From positions 1 to 43,421 of the forward strand of contig JAGOFZ010000003.1 in assembly GCA_017996955.1 (NCBI GenBank): DNA of 43,421 bases, read 5' to 3'. A program made the translations under genes and the position numbers. The notes under the pieces are model-generated. The model saw only the letters and a program-made list of their open reading frames with translations, ran no database searches and was not told the DNA's origin. The stretch's first letter is position 1, and the number at the start of each line of letters is the position of its first letter. This DNA comes from Longilinea sp. Its GTDB lineage: Bacteria; Chloroflexota; Anaerolineae; Anaerolineales; Anaerolineaceae. Positions 8,682 to 16,094 of this stretch are shown here, in pieces.

Positions 8682-10517
8682 ATGGGATTCTGGTCTGGAC
8701 TTAACGCCGAACATTACGATCGCAAATATTCTGATCGCGAGCTCTTCCGCCGCATTCTGGCGCAATTCCGCCCACAGCGCGCTCGCATGGGCTGGATTGT
8801 GGTTACGGTCTTGATCCTGGCCGCGGCCGGGGCCGCAAATCCCCTGGTTGTCTCCCGTGGCGTTGATTTATTGAAAGATCAGATCTCTGGCTGGACAATG
8901 GCTGCCATCTCTGGCGCAGTCATATTGCTTGGCGGTATCAGCTGGCTGGCAAATTACGCCCAGCGCCGACTGGCCGTCCGTGCGGTTTCCGATGTCGTCC
9001 TATCTCTGGCGACCAACGCCTTTGACGCCGCCGCCCGCCATGACATGTCCTTCCACGATGAGGTTTCGTCGGGCAAAATTGTCTCGCGCATCACCTCCGA
9101 TACTCAGGATTTTGGGCAGCTGGTCATGCTGACCACCGATGTAATCGCCCAACTCTTTGAGGCGCTGGTGCTGGGCGTCATTTTGCTCGTGATTGAATGG
9201 CGGCTTTCCCTCTATATCTTTGCGCTCATCCCGGTTGTTTTTGTCTTTGCCATCGCCTATCGCCGGCTGGCCCGTCGGGTAACCCGTGAAGGGATGCGCG
9301 CTATGGCGAATGTCAATTCCACAATTAAAGAAACGATCAGCGGCATGGCTGTGGCCAAAAATTTTCGCCAGGAAGCCAGTGTTTATCGCGATTTTTCCAC
9401 GGCCAACCTCGCCTCATATCAGGTGAACTTCCGCCGTGGCTTGGCGCTCTCATTTGTCTTTCCCACCCTCAATACCCTTGGCGGCATAATGTCTGCCCTT
9501 CTGATCTATGTGGGCGGCTTGAGCGTCGCCGATGGTCTGGTGACCGCTGGAGCCTGGTACTTGTTCCTCTCTAGCCTCGATCGTTTCCTCTTCCCGGTGA
9601 TGAATATCTCATCCTTCTGGACACAAATCCAGAATGGCCTCTCTGCCTCGGAACGCGTCTTTGGTTTGATTGATGCTTCTCCTGCGGTAGTTCAGACCGA
9701 TTCGCAAATTGCCCCGCACCTGAAGGGCGAAATTATCTTTGACCACGTATCCTTCCGTTACAAAGAAACCGAACCCGTCCTGGAAAATTTTAATTTACGC
9801 ATTGCCCCCGGTGAGAACCTGGCTTTGGTTGGTCACACCGGCGCTGGTAAATCATCGGTCGCTAAGCTCACTGCCCGCCTCTATGAGTTTCAGCAGGGCC
9901 GCATCCTGATTGATGGCCTGGATATCCGCAGCTTTGACCTGAACTCCTATCGCCGCCAGTTGGGCATCGTGTCTCAGATTCCATTCCTGTTTTCTGGCAC
10001 TGTGGCCGATAATATCCGTTATGCCAACCCAACCATCTCGGACTCCGTCATTGAAGACCTCGCCCGCCAGATTGGTGATGGCGAGTGGCTGGAGGCCCTG
10101 CCAGACGGCCTGCAAACCGATGTCGGCGAGCGCGGCGCCCGCTTATCAATGGGGCAGCGCCAGCTCGTTTCCCTCATGCGTGTTTTGGCCCAGCGCCCAG
10201 CCATCTTTATTCTGGATGAGGCCACCGCCAGCATTGACCCCTTCACCGAATGGCAGATTCAACAGGCCCTCAAGCTGATCCTTGCCCAATCCACCTCTAT
10301 CTTGATTGCCCATCGCCTCTCCACCGTGCGCTCTGCGGACCGGATTCTTGTGATGGAGCAGGGGCAGATCATCGAAGAAGGCAGCCACAATAGTTTACTG
10401 CAGCGGGGTGGACACTACGCCACACTCTATAACACCTATTTCCGACATCAGAGCCTGGCCTATGTTGAACAGGCGCAAGAGATGCGCAGCGCCCTGACCA
10501 CGGAACCAACACCATGA
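8682..10517 (+). CDS. ABC exporter half-transporter with canonical Walker B (heterodimer subunit 2)
   Basis: 611-residue type I ABC exporter with an N-terminal transmembrane domain and a C-terminal nucleotide-binding domain. Walker A carries K390; Walker B ends D512-E513, with the catalytic Glu intact; the H-loop 'AHRLS' is present. The signature is LSMGQ (488-492) in place of LSGGQ, so the second signature position is Met490. Combined with the Asp520 of the upstream partner, this predicts one degenerate ATP site (partner's Walker motifs plus this altered signature) and one consensus site (this protein's Walker motifs plus the partner's LSGGQ). A GAGGA ribosome-binding site precedes the ATG. 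It overlaps the TPR gene by 4 nt (ATGA at 10514). Substrate unknown; the dense glycan gene context makes an envelope component possible. Confidence 0.9.
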   Translation: MGFWSGLNAEHYDRKYSDRELFRRILAQFRPQRARMGWIVVTVLILAAAGAANPLVVSRGVDLLKDQISGWTMAAISGAVILLGGISWLANYAQRRLAVRAVSDVVLSLATNAFDAAARHDMSFHDEVSSGKIVSRITSDTQDFGQLVMLTTDVIAQLFEALVLGVILLVIEWRLSLYIFALIPVVFVFAIAYRRLARRVTREGMRAMANVNSTIKETISGMAVAKNFRQEASVYRDFSTANLASYQVNFRRGLALSFVFPTLNTLGGIMSALLIYVGGLSVADGLVTAGAWYLFLSSLDRFLFPVMNISSFWTQIQNGLSASERVFGLIDASPAVVQTDSQIAPHLKGEIIFDHVSFRYKETEPVLENFNLRIAPGENLALVGHTGAGKSSVAKLTARLYEFQQGRILIDGLDIRSFDLNSYRRQLGIVSQIPFLFSGTVADNIRYANPTISDSVIEDLARQIGDGEWLEALPDGLQTDVGERGARLSMGQRQLVSLMRVLAQRPAIFILDEATASIDPFTEWQIQQALKLILAQSTSILIAHRLSTVRSADRILVMEQGQIIEEGSHNSLLQRGGHYATLYNTYFRHQSLAYVEQAQEMRSALTTEPTP

Positions 10518-11374
10518 ACGCTGCCTATTACAAGAACCTGGGCGATCAGTACGCAGCTGCCAATAAGCTGGAAGATGCCTTGCGCGCCTATGAACGCGCC
10601 TTGGAGCTTGACGCCAATGACCCCGACCTGTATTTTGCCCGTGCCGAGGTCTACCGCCGCCTGGGGCGGCTTGACCCTTCGCTCGAAGATTACAACCAGG
10701 GCATAGAACTTTCCCCCCTACGTCCCGAGGGATTTATCGGCCGCGGCAACGTCTATCTGGCTTGGCGCTATTATGATCGTGCCATTCAAGAATTTGGGCG
10801 CGCCATCGCTCTTCTGCCCAATGGGGCTGATGGGTATTATTATCGTGGTTTGGCTTATTTGCAGCTTCAAAAATTCCAGTTTGCCCTGACGGACCTAAAT
10901 CGTGCCTTACAGCTTAAGCCAGATTATCTGGAAGCTCAGGTTCAGCGCGGCCTCACTTACCATGCGATTGGCGATTTTCAGAACGCATTGCGAGATTTCA
11001 CCACCGTCCTCGCGTTGGATGCGCGTTACGCCCTGGCTCACTATTATTTGGCTCAAACCTATAAAAAACTGGGTCGTGATGAACTGGCTGTGGGGTCTCT
11101 GGTAACCTTCCAATCTCTGGTGCAGAGCTCAACCTGGCAGCAAAAAGCCCGCCAGGAGCTGGAAGAACTGCGCAAACATGCTGGTACGCCCCGCTCTACC
11201 CAGCCATTGCGCTCTGTCCAACTCAACCCGGTCGATCGTGCCGAAGTCTTGCGGCTACTGCGGATAGGGGATAAGGTTGCCGCGCTTAAACGCGTTGCGG
11301 AGGCCAGCGGCGCGGGGCTGCGAGCCTCCAAAGAATATGTCGATGAATTAATCCGCACAGAACTGCGCAGTTGA
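10514..11374 (+). CDS. TPR protein with C-terminal L7/L12-like module
   Basis: 286-residue soluble protein without a signal peptide. Residues 1 to about 200 form six tandem 34-residue tetratricopeptide repeats, recognisable by the W/LG-Y-A-P spacing, a scaffold for protein-protein contacts. After a short linker, the last 40 or so residues (about 245-284) resemble the C-terminal domain of ribosomal protein L7/L12: 'LRIGDKVAALKRVAEASG' followed by 'GLRASKEYVDEL', compare the 'KI.VIK.VRE.TGLGLKEAK..VE' pattern of L7/L12. In the ribosome this surface binds translational GTPases; what it binds here is unknown. It is translationally coupled to the ABC exporter (ATGA overlap), hinting at a role linked to the transporter or merely shared expression. 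The stop abuts the convergent degV stop with no spacer. Confidence 0.8.
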   Translation: MNAAYYKNLGDQYAAANKLEDALRAYERALELDANDPDLYFARAEVYRRLGRLDPSLEDYNQGIELSPLRPEGFIGRGNVYLAWRYYDRAIQEFGRAIALLPNGADGYYYRGLAYLQLQKFQFALTDLNRALQLKPDYLEAQVQRGLTYHAIGDFQNALRDFTTVLALDARYALAHYYLAQTYKKLGRDELAVGSLVTFQSLVQSSTWQQKARQELEELRKHAGTPRSTQPLRSVQLNPVDRAEVLRLLRIGDKVAALKRVAEASGAGLRASKEYVDELIRTELRS

Positions 11375-12232
11375 TTACATTCCTGCCATATACGCCAGTC
11401 CCATAGCGCCAGGCCCCGTATGCGTTCCCAGCACTGGGCTGATGTCGGCAATAAATGTCTCACTGACGTCTGTCAATCCAAACCTATCCCGGGCACGTGC
11501 CAGTAGTTCCTGCGCCTCAGCAGGTGCATGAGCATGCAGTGCAGCCAGGCGAATGGGCGTCCGTGTGCCGATGCGCTCTTCTGTCAAAGCAATCAACCGA
11601 TCCACCGCCTTGCCCATAGTTCGAACCCGCTCAATGGCCTCAATCCTTCCCTCGCGCAGCTCCAGCAGCGGCTTCAAGTTGAGTGCCGTGCCTAAAAAGG
11701 CGGCTGCTCCGCCAATCCGTCCGCCGCGGTGCAAGAATTCCAGCGTATTGACCACAAAGCAAACCCCCGATTGCTCTGTTGCCCGCTCGACCAGCACCCT
11801 GCACTCTTGCAGCGTGGCATTTTGAGCCGCTGCGCGCGCCGCCAGCATCACCGGAAAGCCCATCGCCATAGATGTCAATTGAGAATTGACCACCTCAATC
11901 GGCGCATTGGTAAAATGCGCCTTTGCCTGCAGCGCCGAATCAACCGTACCAGATAATGCCGCTGAAATATGCACACTAAGAATAGAATAACCCTCATCCA
12001 AAAGCTTTTGATAAACCTTGATAAAAGCCGCCGGAGATGGCTGTGATGTGGTAGGCATAACCTTGGTATGCTTCAATCGTTGATAAAAATCCGCCGGCTG
12101 GATATCCAAGCCATCCAAAAATGTCTCATCCCCCCAGATGACCTGCAGCGGCACAACCTGTACCGGATAACCGCGCATCAGCTCAGCCGGTATTGTCGCT
12201 GTGCTGTCAGTTACAATGGCAACTTTAGACAT
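11375..12232 (-). CDS. DegV family fatty acid-binding protein
   Basis: 285 residues, full length for the DegV family. The N-terminus reads 'VAIVTDSTATIPAEL', the family hallmark; further on come 'TSQPSPAAF' (about 61-69), 'ISAALSGTVDSA' (about 87-98) and a C-terminal 'GTHTGPGAMG', all ligand-binding segments in known structures. DegV/FakB-type proteins bind long-chain fatty acids; in Firmicutes FakB presents them to the kinase FakA for phosphorylation. No fakA is present in this window, so the partner is unknown. A strong ribosome-binding site (AAAGGAGAA, 12239-12247) lies 6 nt before the ATG. It is the only minus-strand gene between two plus-strand blocks and ends directly against the TPR gene stop. 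Confidence 0.9.
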   Translation of the reverse strand: MSKVAIVTDSTATIPAELMRGYPVQVVPLQVIWGDETFLDGLDIQPADFYQRLKHTKVMPTTSQPSPAAFIKVYQKLLDEGYSILSVHISAALSGTVDSALQAKAHFTNAPIEVVNSQLTSMAMGFPVMLAARAAAQNATLQECRVLVERATEQSGVCFVVNTLEFLHRGGRIGGAAAFLGTALNLKPLLELREGRIEAIERVRTMGKAVDRLIALTEERIGTRTPIRLAALHAHAPAEAQELLARARDRFGLTDVSETFIADISPVLGTHTGPGAMGLAYMAGM

Positions 12233-12312
12233 AATTTTTCTCCTTTGCGGTAATTAAACGCCATGCATATAAACCCACATCACAATCATTGGTTACTCTT
12301 TCAAATCAAGCC

Positions 12313-12341
12313 TTGACCATTCGCCTCGAACAGGCTAAAAT
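12313..12341 (+). promoter_or_regulatory. Sigma70-type promoter for ffh operon
   Basis: TTGACC (12313-12318), a 17-nt spacer and TAAAAT (12336-12341) make a near-consensus promoter in the 165-bp divergent gap between degV and ffh. Initiation near 12348 would leave a leader of about 50 nt before the GTG of ffh. It probably drives the ffh-rpsP-khpA-rimM-dprA-manC-topA string. I found no equally good promoter for degV on the other strand. Confidence 0.6.
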
Positions 12342-12397
12342 CCAATGTACTCTGACCACCCAATTGGGCGGTTAATTTAATGATTAAGACCTGACCA

Positions 12398-13720
12398 GTG
12401 TTTGAGAACCTGACCCAACGCCTCAACCAGATATTCCAGAATCTTCGGCGCCACGGCAAGCTGTCCGCCGAAGATGTTGACGCGGCTATGCGCGAAGTCC
12501 GCATGGCGTTGCTGGAAGCGGATGTCCATTACAGCGTTGTTAAGGACTTTGTAGCCCGGGTGCGTGAGCGCGCCGTCGGACATGAAGTCTCTAAAGCCCT
12601 TAATCCTGCTCAGCAGGTGATCAAAATTGTTCATGAAGAACTGATCGCCACCCTGGGCGAACCTGCCCGCCTGAACCTGACGGGCGCCAAACCGCGCGTC
12701 ATCATGCTGGTTGGTTTGCAGGGCTCGGGTAAGACCACCCACTCCGCTAAATTGGCTCGCCAGCTTCGCGAGCAGGGCGAGCGTGTCATGTTGGTCGCCG
12801 CCGATCCTTACCGCCCGGCGGCTATTCGCCAGCTTCAAACCCTGGGCGAACGTATCGGCGTGCCGGTCTTTACCGAAAACGGCGTCAAAGTCCCCGATTT
12901 GGCTGCCCACGCCCTGGATCAAGCCCAAAAGGGCGGCTACTCGGTGCTGCTGATAGATACCGCAGGTCGTTCACAGCTTGACCAGGATTTGATGGATGAA
13001 CTGCGTGCCATCCATAAGCGCGTCAATGCCTCTGAAATCCTGCTGGTTGTCGACGCCATGATCGGTCAGGAAGCCTTGCACGTTGCCGAAGGCTTCCGCG
13101 ATACGGTTGCCATCACGGGCCTCATCCTGACCAAGATGGACGGCGATGCTCGCGGTGGGGCCGCCATTTCTATCCGTGGTGTTACCGGCGTACCGATCAA
13201 ATTCCTCGGCACCGGCGAAGGCCTCGAAGCCCTGGAGACCTACGACTCGGGCCGCCTGGCCTCTCGCATCCTGGGAATGGGCGATGTCATTGGTTTGATC
13301 GAACGCGCCGAAGCAGCCATGGATGCCGAATCAGCCCAGGATCAGGCCGAGCGCATGCTCTCCGGCCAGTTCACCCTGGAAGACTTTATCACCCAGCTTC
13401 GGCAAATCCGCAAAATGGGCCCAATTCACCAGATTTTGGAAATGATCCCGGGCTCCATGGGGCAGATGGCTCGCACCATTGACCCCCGAGATGCCGAGCA
13501 CCAGATGAAACAAACCGAAGCAATTATCAGCTCAATGACCGTGCAAGAACGCCGTCATCCTGATATACTTAATGCTAGCCGCCGCCGCCGCATTGCCCGT
13601 GGCTGTGGCATGGACGTGCAGGACGTGAACCGCTTGATGAAGCAGTTTCGCGAAGTGCAGCGTATGATGAAAACCCTGCAAAAAACAGGCGGACGCGGAA
13701 TGCCACGCCTGTTTGGCTAA
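12398..13720 (+). CDS. ffh: Signal recognition particle protein Ffh (SRP54)
   Basis: 440 residues, normal length. The N-terminal helical bundle is followed by the GTPase G domain with P-loop 'GLQGSGKT' at 106-113, 'DTAGRSQLD' (G3) and 'LTKMDGDARGG' (G4), then the methionine-rich M domain from about residue 300, including 'RRRRIARGCGMDVQDV' that contacts SRP RNA. Ffh binds the 4.5S/6S RNA and signal sequences of nascent membrane proteins and docks on FtsY at the membrane. The start is a GTG; no strong ribosome-binding site precedes it, but the protein aligns with the family from this point. No SRP RNA gene was found in the window. It heads a conserved translation gene string and has a good promoter upstream. 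Confidence 0.97.
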   Translation: MFENLTQRLNQIFQNLRRHGKLSAEDVDAAMREVRMALLEADVHYSVVKDFVARVRERAVGHEVSKALNPAQQVIKIVHEELIATLGEPARLNLTGAKPRVIMLVGLQGSGKTTHSAKLARQLREQGERVMLVAADPYRPAAIRQLQTLGERIGVPVFTENGVKVPDLAAHALDQAQKGGYSVLLIDTAGRSQLDQDLMDELRAIHKRVNASEILLVVDAMIGQEALHVAEGFRDTVAITGLILTKMDGDARGGAAISIRGVTGVPIKFLGTGEGLEALETYDSGRLASRILGMGDVIGLIERAEAAMDAESAQDQAERMLSGQFTLEDFITQLRQIRKMGPIHQILEMIPGSMGQMARTIDPRDAEHQMKQTEAIISSMTVQERRHPDILNASRRRRIARGCGMDVQDVNRLMKQFREVQRMMKTLQKTGGRGMPRLFG

Positions 13721-13729
13721 CCCGCACCG

Positions 13730-13767
13730 GCTGCGGCGCGCTCCCTTCAGCGCCTCTCAACCGCAGC
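13730..13767 (+). promoter_or_regulatory. Nested hairpin between ffh and rpsP
   Basis: In the 106-bp gap, GCTGCGG (13730-13736) pairs with CCGCAGC (13761-13767). Inside it, GCGCT (13738-13742) pairs with AGCGC (13749-13753) around a 6-nt loop, giving a two-part stem. No T-run follows directly, so it is not a standard terminator. It might be an RNA processing site, a weak attenuator that sets Ffh to S16 ratio, or a protein-binding leader. No further gene is seen in the gap; the rpsP ribosome-binding site is at its end. Confidence 0.4.
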
Positions 13768-13826
13768 GCAGGTGACCGGGTACCGATTTTTATGAGTCAA
13801 TTTCAAGAAAGAGGAGTGTAAGTTCA

Positions 13827-14180
13827 ATGGTTCGCATTCGATTACGTCGGGTTGGTCTGAGCGGTCAAATTAGTTACCGCATCGTGGTTGCCGATAAGGA
13901 AGCCCCGCGCGATGGTCGCTTCCTGGAGATCATTGGTCATTACAATCCCCGCACCGAACCGTTCACCTTTGATGTGGACGAAGGTCGGGTCTATGATTGG
14001 ATGAACAAAGGCGCCCAACCGTCCGAATCTGTCCAAATGCTTTTCCGCAGCGTCGGCCTGCTCGATCGCTACGCCCGCCTCAAGGCTGGTGAATCGCTGG
14101 ATGTGCTGCTCGCTGAAGCCAAGGCCTACTATGAGGCCCGCAAAGTGAACACCAGCACTACGGCGGCTCAGAAGAAATAA
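13827..14180 (+). CDS. rpsP: 30S ribosomal protein S16
   Basis: 117 residues. The N-terminus 'MVRIRLRRVGLSGQISYRI' and the following 'VVADKEAPRDGRFLEIIGHY' segment, with 'NPRTEP' after it, are the classic S16 signature. S16 is a primary assembly protein of the 30S body. Compared with the usual 80-90 residues it has a lysine/threonine-rich C-terminal tail of about 25 residues, seen in several phyla. A strong GAGGAG ribosome-binding site precedes the ATG. Its place after ffh and before the KH gene and rimM matches the common bacterial order. Confidence 0.98.
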   Translation: MVRIRLRRVGLSGQISYRIVVADKEAPRDGRFLEIIGHYNPRTEPFTFDVDEGRVYDWMNKGAQPSESVQMLFRSVGLLDRYARLKAGESLDVLLAEAKAYYEARKVNTSTTAAQKK

Positions 14181-14186
14181 CCGGTC

Positions 14187-14423
14187 ATGAAAGCGCTGAT
14201 CGAATACATCGCCTGTTCTCTGGTGGATGACCCCAAACAGGTTTCAGTCCAGCAAGGTCGCGATGGCGACAAGGTGCGGATTGAACTACGGGTCGCCAAA
14301 GAGGATATGGGGCGCGTGATCGGCAAGAGCGGACGGGTGGCTAACGCCATGCGTGTTTTGCTCCGCGTCGCGGCCGCACGTGAAGGGAAGCAAGTTACCC
14401 TCGACGTGGCAGAACCGCGATGA
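14187..14423 (+). CDS. khpA: KH-domain RNA-binding protein KhpA (YlqC family)
   Basis: 78 residues, full length for KhpA. A single KH domain with the nucleic-acid-binding GxxG loop 'GKSG' in 'MGRVIGKSGRVANAMRVLL' (about residues 42-60). The protein binds RNA; in Gram-positive bacteria it works with KhpB/Jag and affects cell division and small-RNA biology. The gene lies 6 nt after rpsP and overlaps rimM by 4 nt (ATGA at 14420), the standard rpsP-KH-rimM order, which supports the call. Confidence 0.93.
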   Translation: MKALIEYIACSLVDDPKQVSVQQGRDGDKVRIELRVAKEDMGRVIGKSGRVANAMRVLLRVAAAREGKQVTLDVAEPR

Positions 14424-14983
14424 GGCAGCCAAACCATTCTGCTGCTCAATCACCGGACCAGGAAACAGGCTCGCCGCAGTCCGGCGGGCCTGTATTTTTG
14501 GCTGTCGGCCAACTGCATCGTCCCCATGGCGTCCGGGGTGAAATTGAAATGGAAATCCTGACCGATTTCCCCGAACGCCTGGTCCCTGGCAAAGTACTGT
14601 ATGTTGGCGAAAAACACGCCCGCCACCGCATCAGCAGCGTCCGCCCTAAGGGAACTGGCCTTCTGGTTGGCCTGGAGGGCTATACAGACCGGGATCAGGT
14701 GGCTGTTTTTCGCAACCTGACGCTCTATGTTCGCTCTGATGAGCTACCTTCCCTGCCTCCCGGCCAATATTACCATCATCAATTACTGGGTCTTCAGGTT
14801 GTTGCTGAATTCGGGGAATCCCTGGGCCGCCTGACTGAAATCATCGAAACCGGCGCCAACGAAGTCTATGTTGTGACCGATGCCGCTGGACAGGAACAAC
14901 TCCTCCCAGCAATTGAATCGGTCATTCTGGGAATTTCTCTTGAACGGGGGGAAATCCGGGTTTGTCCCCAGGAGTGGGAGTAA
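14420..14983 (+). CDS. rimM: Ribosome maturation factor RimM
   Basis: 187 residues. The family signature 'VGQLHRPHGVRGEIEME' starts at about residue 29, 'RDQVAVFRNLTLYV' follows near 95, and a PRC-barrel domain with 'YYHHQLLGLQVV' and 'LLPAIESVI' fills the C-terminal half. RimM helps 30S head assembly and binds S19. The first 28 or so residues form a Gln/Ser/Pro-rich extension unlike the compact start of most RimM proteins; an ATGA overlap with khpA supports the annotated start all the same. In most bacteria trmD and rplS follow; here dprA follows after 4 nt. Confidence 0.95.
   Translation: MRQPNHSAAQSPDQETGSPQSGGPVFLAVGQLHRPHGVRGEIEMEILTDFPERLVPGKVLYVGEKHARHRISSVRPKGTGLLVGLEGYTDRDQVAVFRNLTLYVRSDELPSLPPGQYYHHQLLGLQVVAEFGESLGRLTEIIETGANEVYVVTDAAGQEQLLPAIESVILGISLERGEIRVCPQEWE
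14970..14980 (+). promoter_or_regulatory. Ribosome-binding site that decides the TTG start of dprA
   Basis: AGGAGTGGGAG at the end of rimM lies 7 nt before the TTG at 14988. An in-frame ATG at 14880 exists inside rimM but has no comparable site, and the 36 extra residues do not match DprA. The TTG is therefore the likelier start. Confidence 0.6.
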
Positions 14984-14987
14984 ATTT

Positions 14988-16094
14988 TTGGACGAGCGAG
15001 CCTATTGGCTGGGGTTTAATCTCATTAAGGGCATTGGGGCAGTCCGCCTGCGCGCTCTGCTCGACTTTTTCGGCGATCTGCAAACCGCCTGGAACGCCCC
15101 TCTGGAAGCCCTCACCGCAGCCGGGTTGAGTGAAAGACTTGCGACCTCTGCTCTTGCCGCCCGCAAAGAAGTGGATCTGGAAGCCCGCTGGAATGAGCTG
15201 GAACGCAAGCAAATCACCCTGCTGACCTGGAATGACCCTGGCTACCCCCGCCGTCTCAAAGAGATTGACCAACCGCCGCCAGTCCTCTACCTGCGCGGCG
15301 ATCTGCTGATTGAGGATGACTGGGCAGTGGCGATTGTTGGAACCCGCCGCGTAACCTCTTACGGACGCCAGGTCACCGAAGAATTGGCAGCCTATCTTGC
15401 CCGTAGTGGCATCGCTGTGGTCAGTGGCATGGCCCGCGGCGTAGATGGCGTGGCTCACGATACTGCTCTGCGCGCCGGCGGACGGACGCTGGCGGTGCTT
15501 GGCTGTGGGGTAGATGTCACCTATCCCCCTGAACACCTGCGCCTCTCTGAGCGGATTATCGCCCAGGGAGCCCTGATCAGCGACTACGCTCCCGGCACCC
15601 AGCCCGAAAGCGCCAATTTTCCACCCCGCAACCGCATCATTGCCGGCCTCTCACTTGCCACAGTTGTTATTGAAGCTGGCGAAACCAGCGGCGCCCTCAT
15701 CACCGCCTCTTTTGCTGCCGACCAGGGGCGCGAGGTCTTAGCCCTGCCCGGCAATATTTATGCCCCTCAAAGCAAAGGCACCAACAAACTCATTCAGACT
15801 GGCGCCCGTCCATTGTTACGGGTTGAAGACGTGATGGATGCTCTTTCCCCGGATCGTGTCCAGGAGCAGCGCCAGGCACGTCAGATTCTCCCGGCAGATG
15901 ATCTGGAAGCCCGCCTTCTGGATATCTTGAGCGCTGAGCCTCAGCATATAGATGAAATTGGCGCCCAGATAGACTTGTCAATTGAACAGGTTTCAGCTAC
16001 ACTCACCCTGATGGAATTAAAAGGAATGATCCGCCACGTTGGCGGAATGAACTACGTCACCACACGTGAGACTCGGGAAGCCTATCGTGCCTGA
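14988..16094 (+). CDS. dprA: DNA-processing protein DprA
   Basis: 368 residues from the TTG start. An N-terminal helix-hairpin-helix-like region ('GFNLIKGIGAVRLRALL') precedes the Rossmann-like DprA core with 'AIVGTRRVTSYGRQVTEEL', 'SGMARGVDGVAHDTAL', 'LGCGVDVTYPPEH' and 'NFPPRNRIIAGLS', and a C-terminal winged-helix (DML1-like) domain from about residue 305. DprA binds incoming single-stranded DNA during natural transformation and loads RecA. The TTG start is supported by the ribosome-binding site at 14970-14980. It overlaps manC by 8 nt. The dprA-topA neighbourhood is common in other phyla; here manC lies in between. Confidence 0.95.
   Translation: MDERAYWLGFNLIKGIGAVRLRALLDFFGDLQTAWNAPLEALTAAGLSERLATSALAARKEVDLEARWNELERKQITLLTWNDPGYPRRLKEIDQPPPVLYLRGDLLIEDDWAVAIVGTRRVTSYGRQVTEELAAYLARSGIAVVSGMARGVDGVAHDTALRAGGRTLAVLGCGVDVTYPPEHLRLSERIIAQGALISDYAPGTQPESANFPPRNRIIAGLSLATVVIEAGETSGALITASFAADQGREVLALPGNIYAPQSKGTNKLIQTGARPLLRVEDVMDALSPDRVQEQRQARQILPADDLEARLLDILSAEPQHIDEIGAQIDLSIEQVSATLTLMELKGMIRHVGGMNYVTTRETREAYRA

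Noticed and set aside
14880-14987. Upstream ATG extension of dprA into rimM
   Set aside because: The 36 extra residues have no DprA similarity and no ribosome-binding site; the TTG at 14988 has a good one.
14922-15536. Open frame of 204 codons on the minus strand
   Set aside because: Antisense to rimM/dprA with composition expected of a shadow frame; no domain or ribosome-binding site.
16066-16086. Earlier GTG start for manC
   Set aside because: It would overlap dprA by 29 nt and add seven residues outside the nucleotidyltransferase fold; the GTG at 16087 has GGGAAG at suitable distance.
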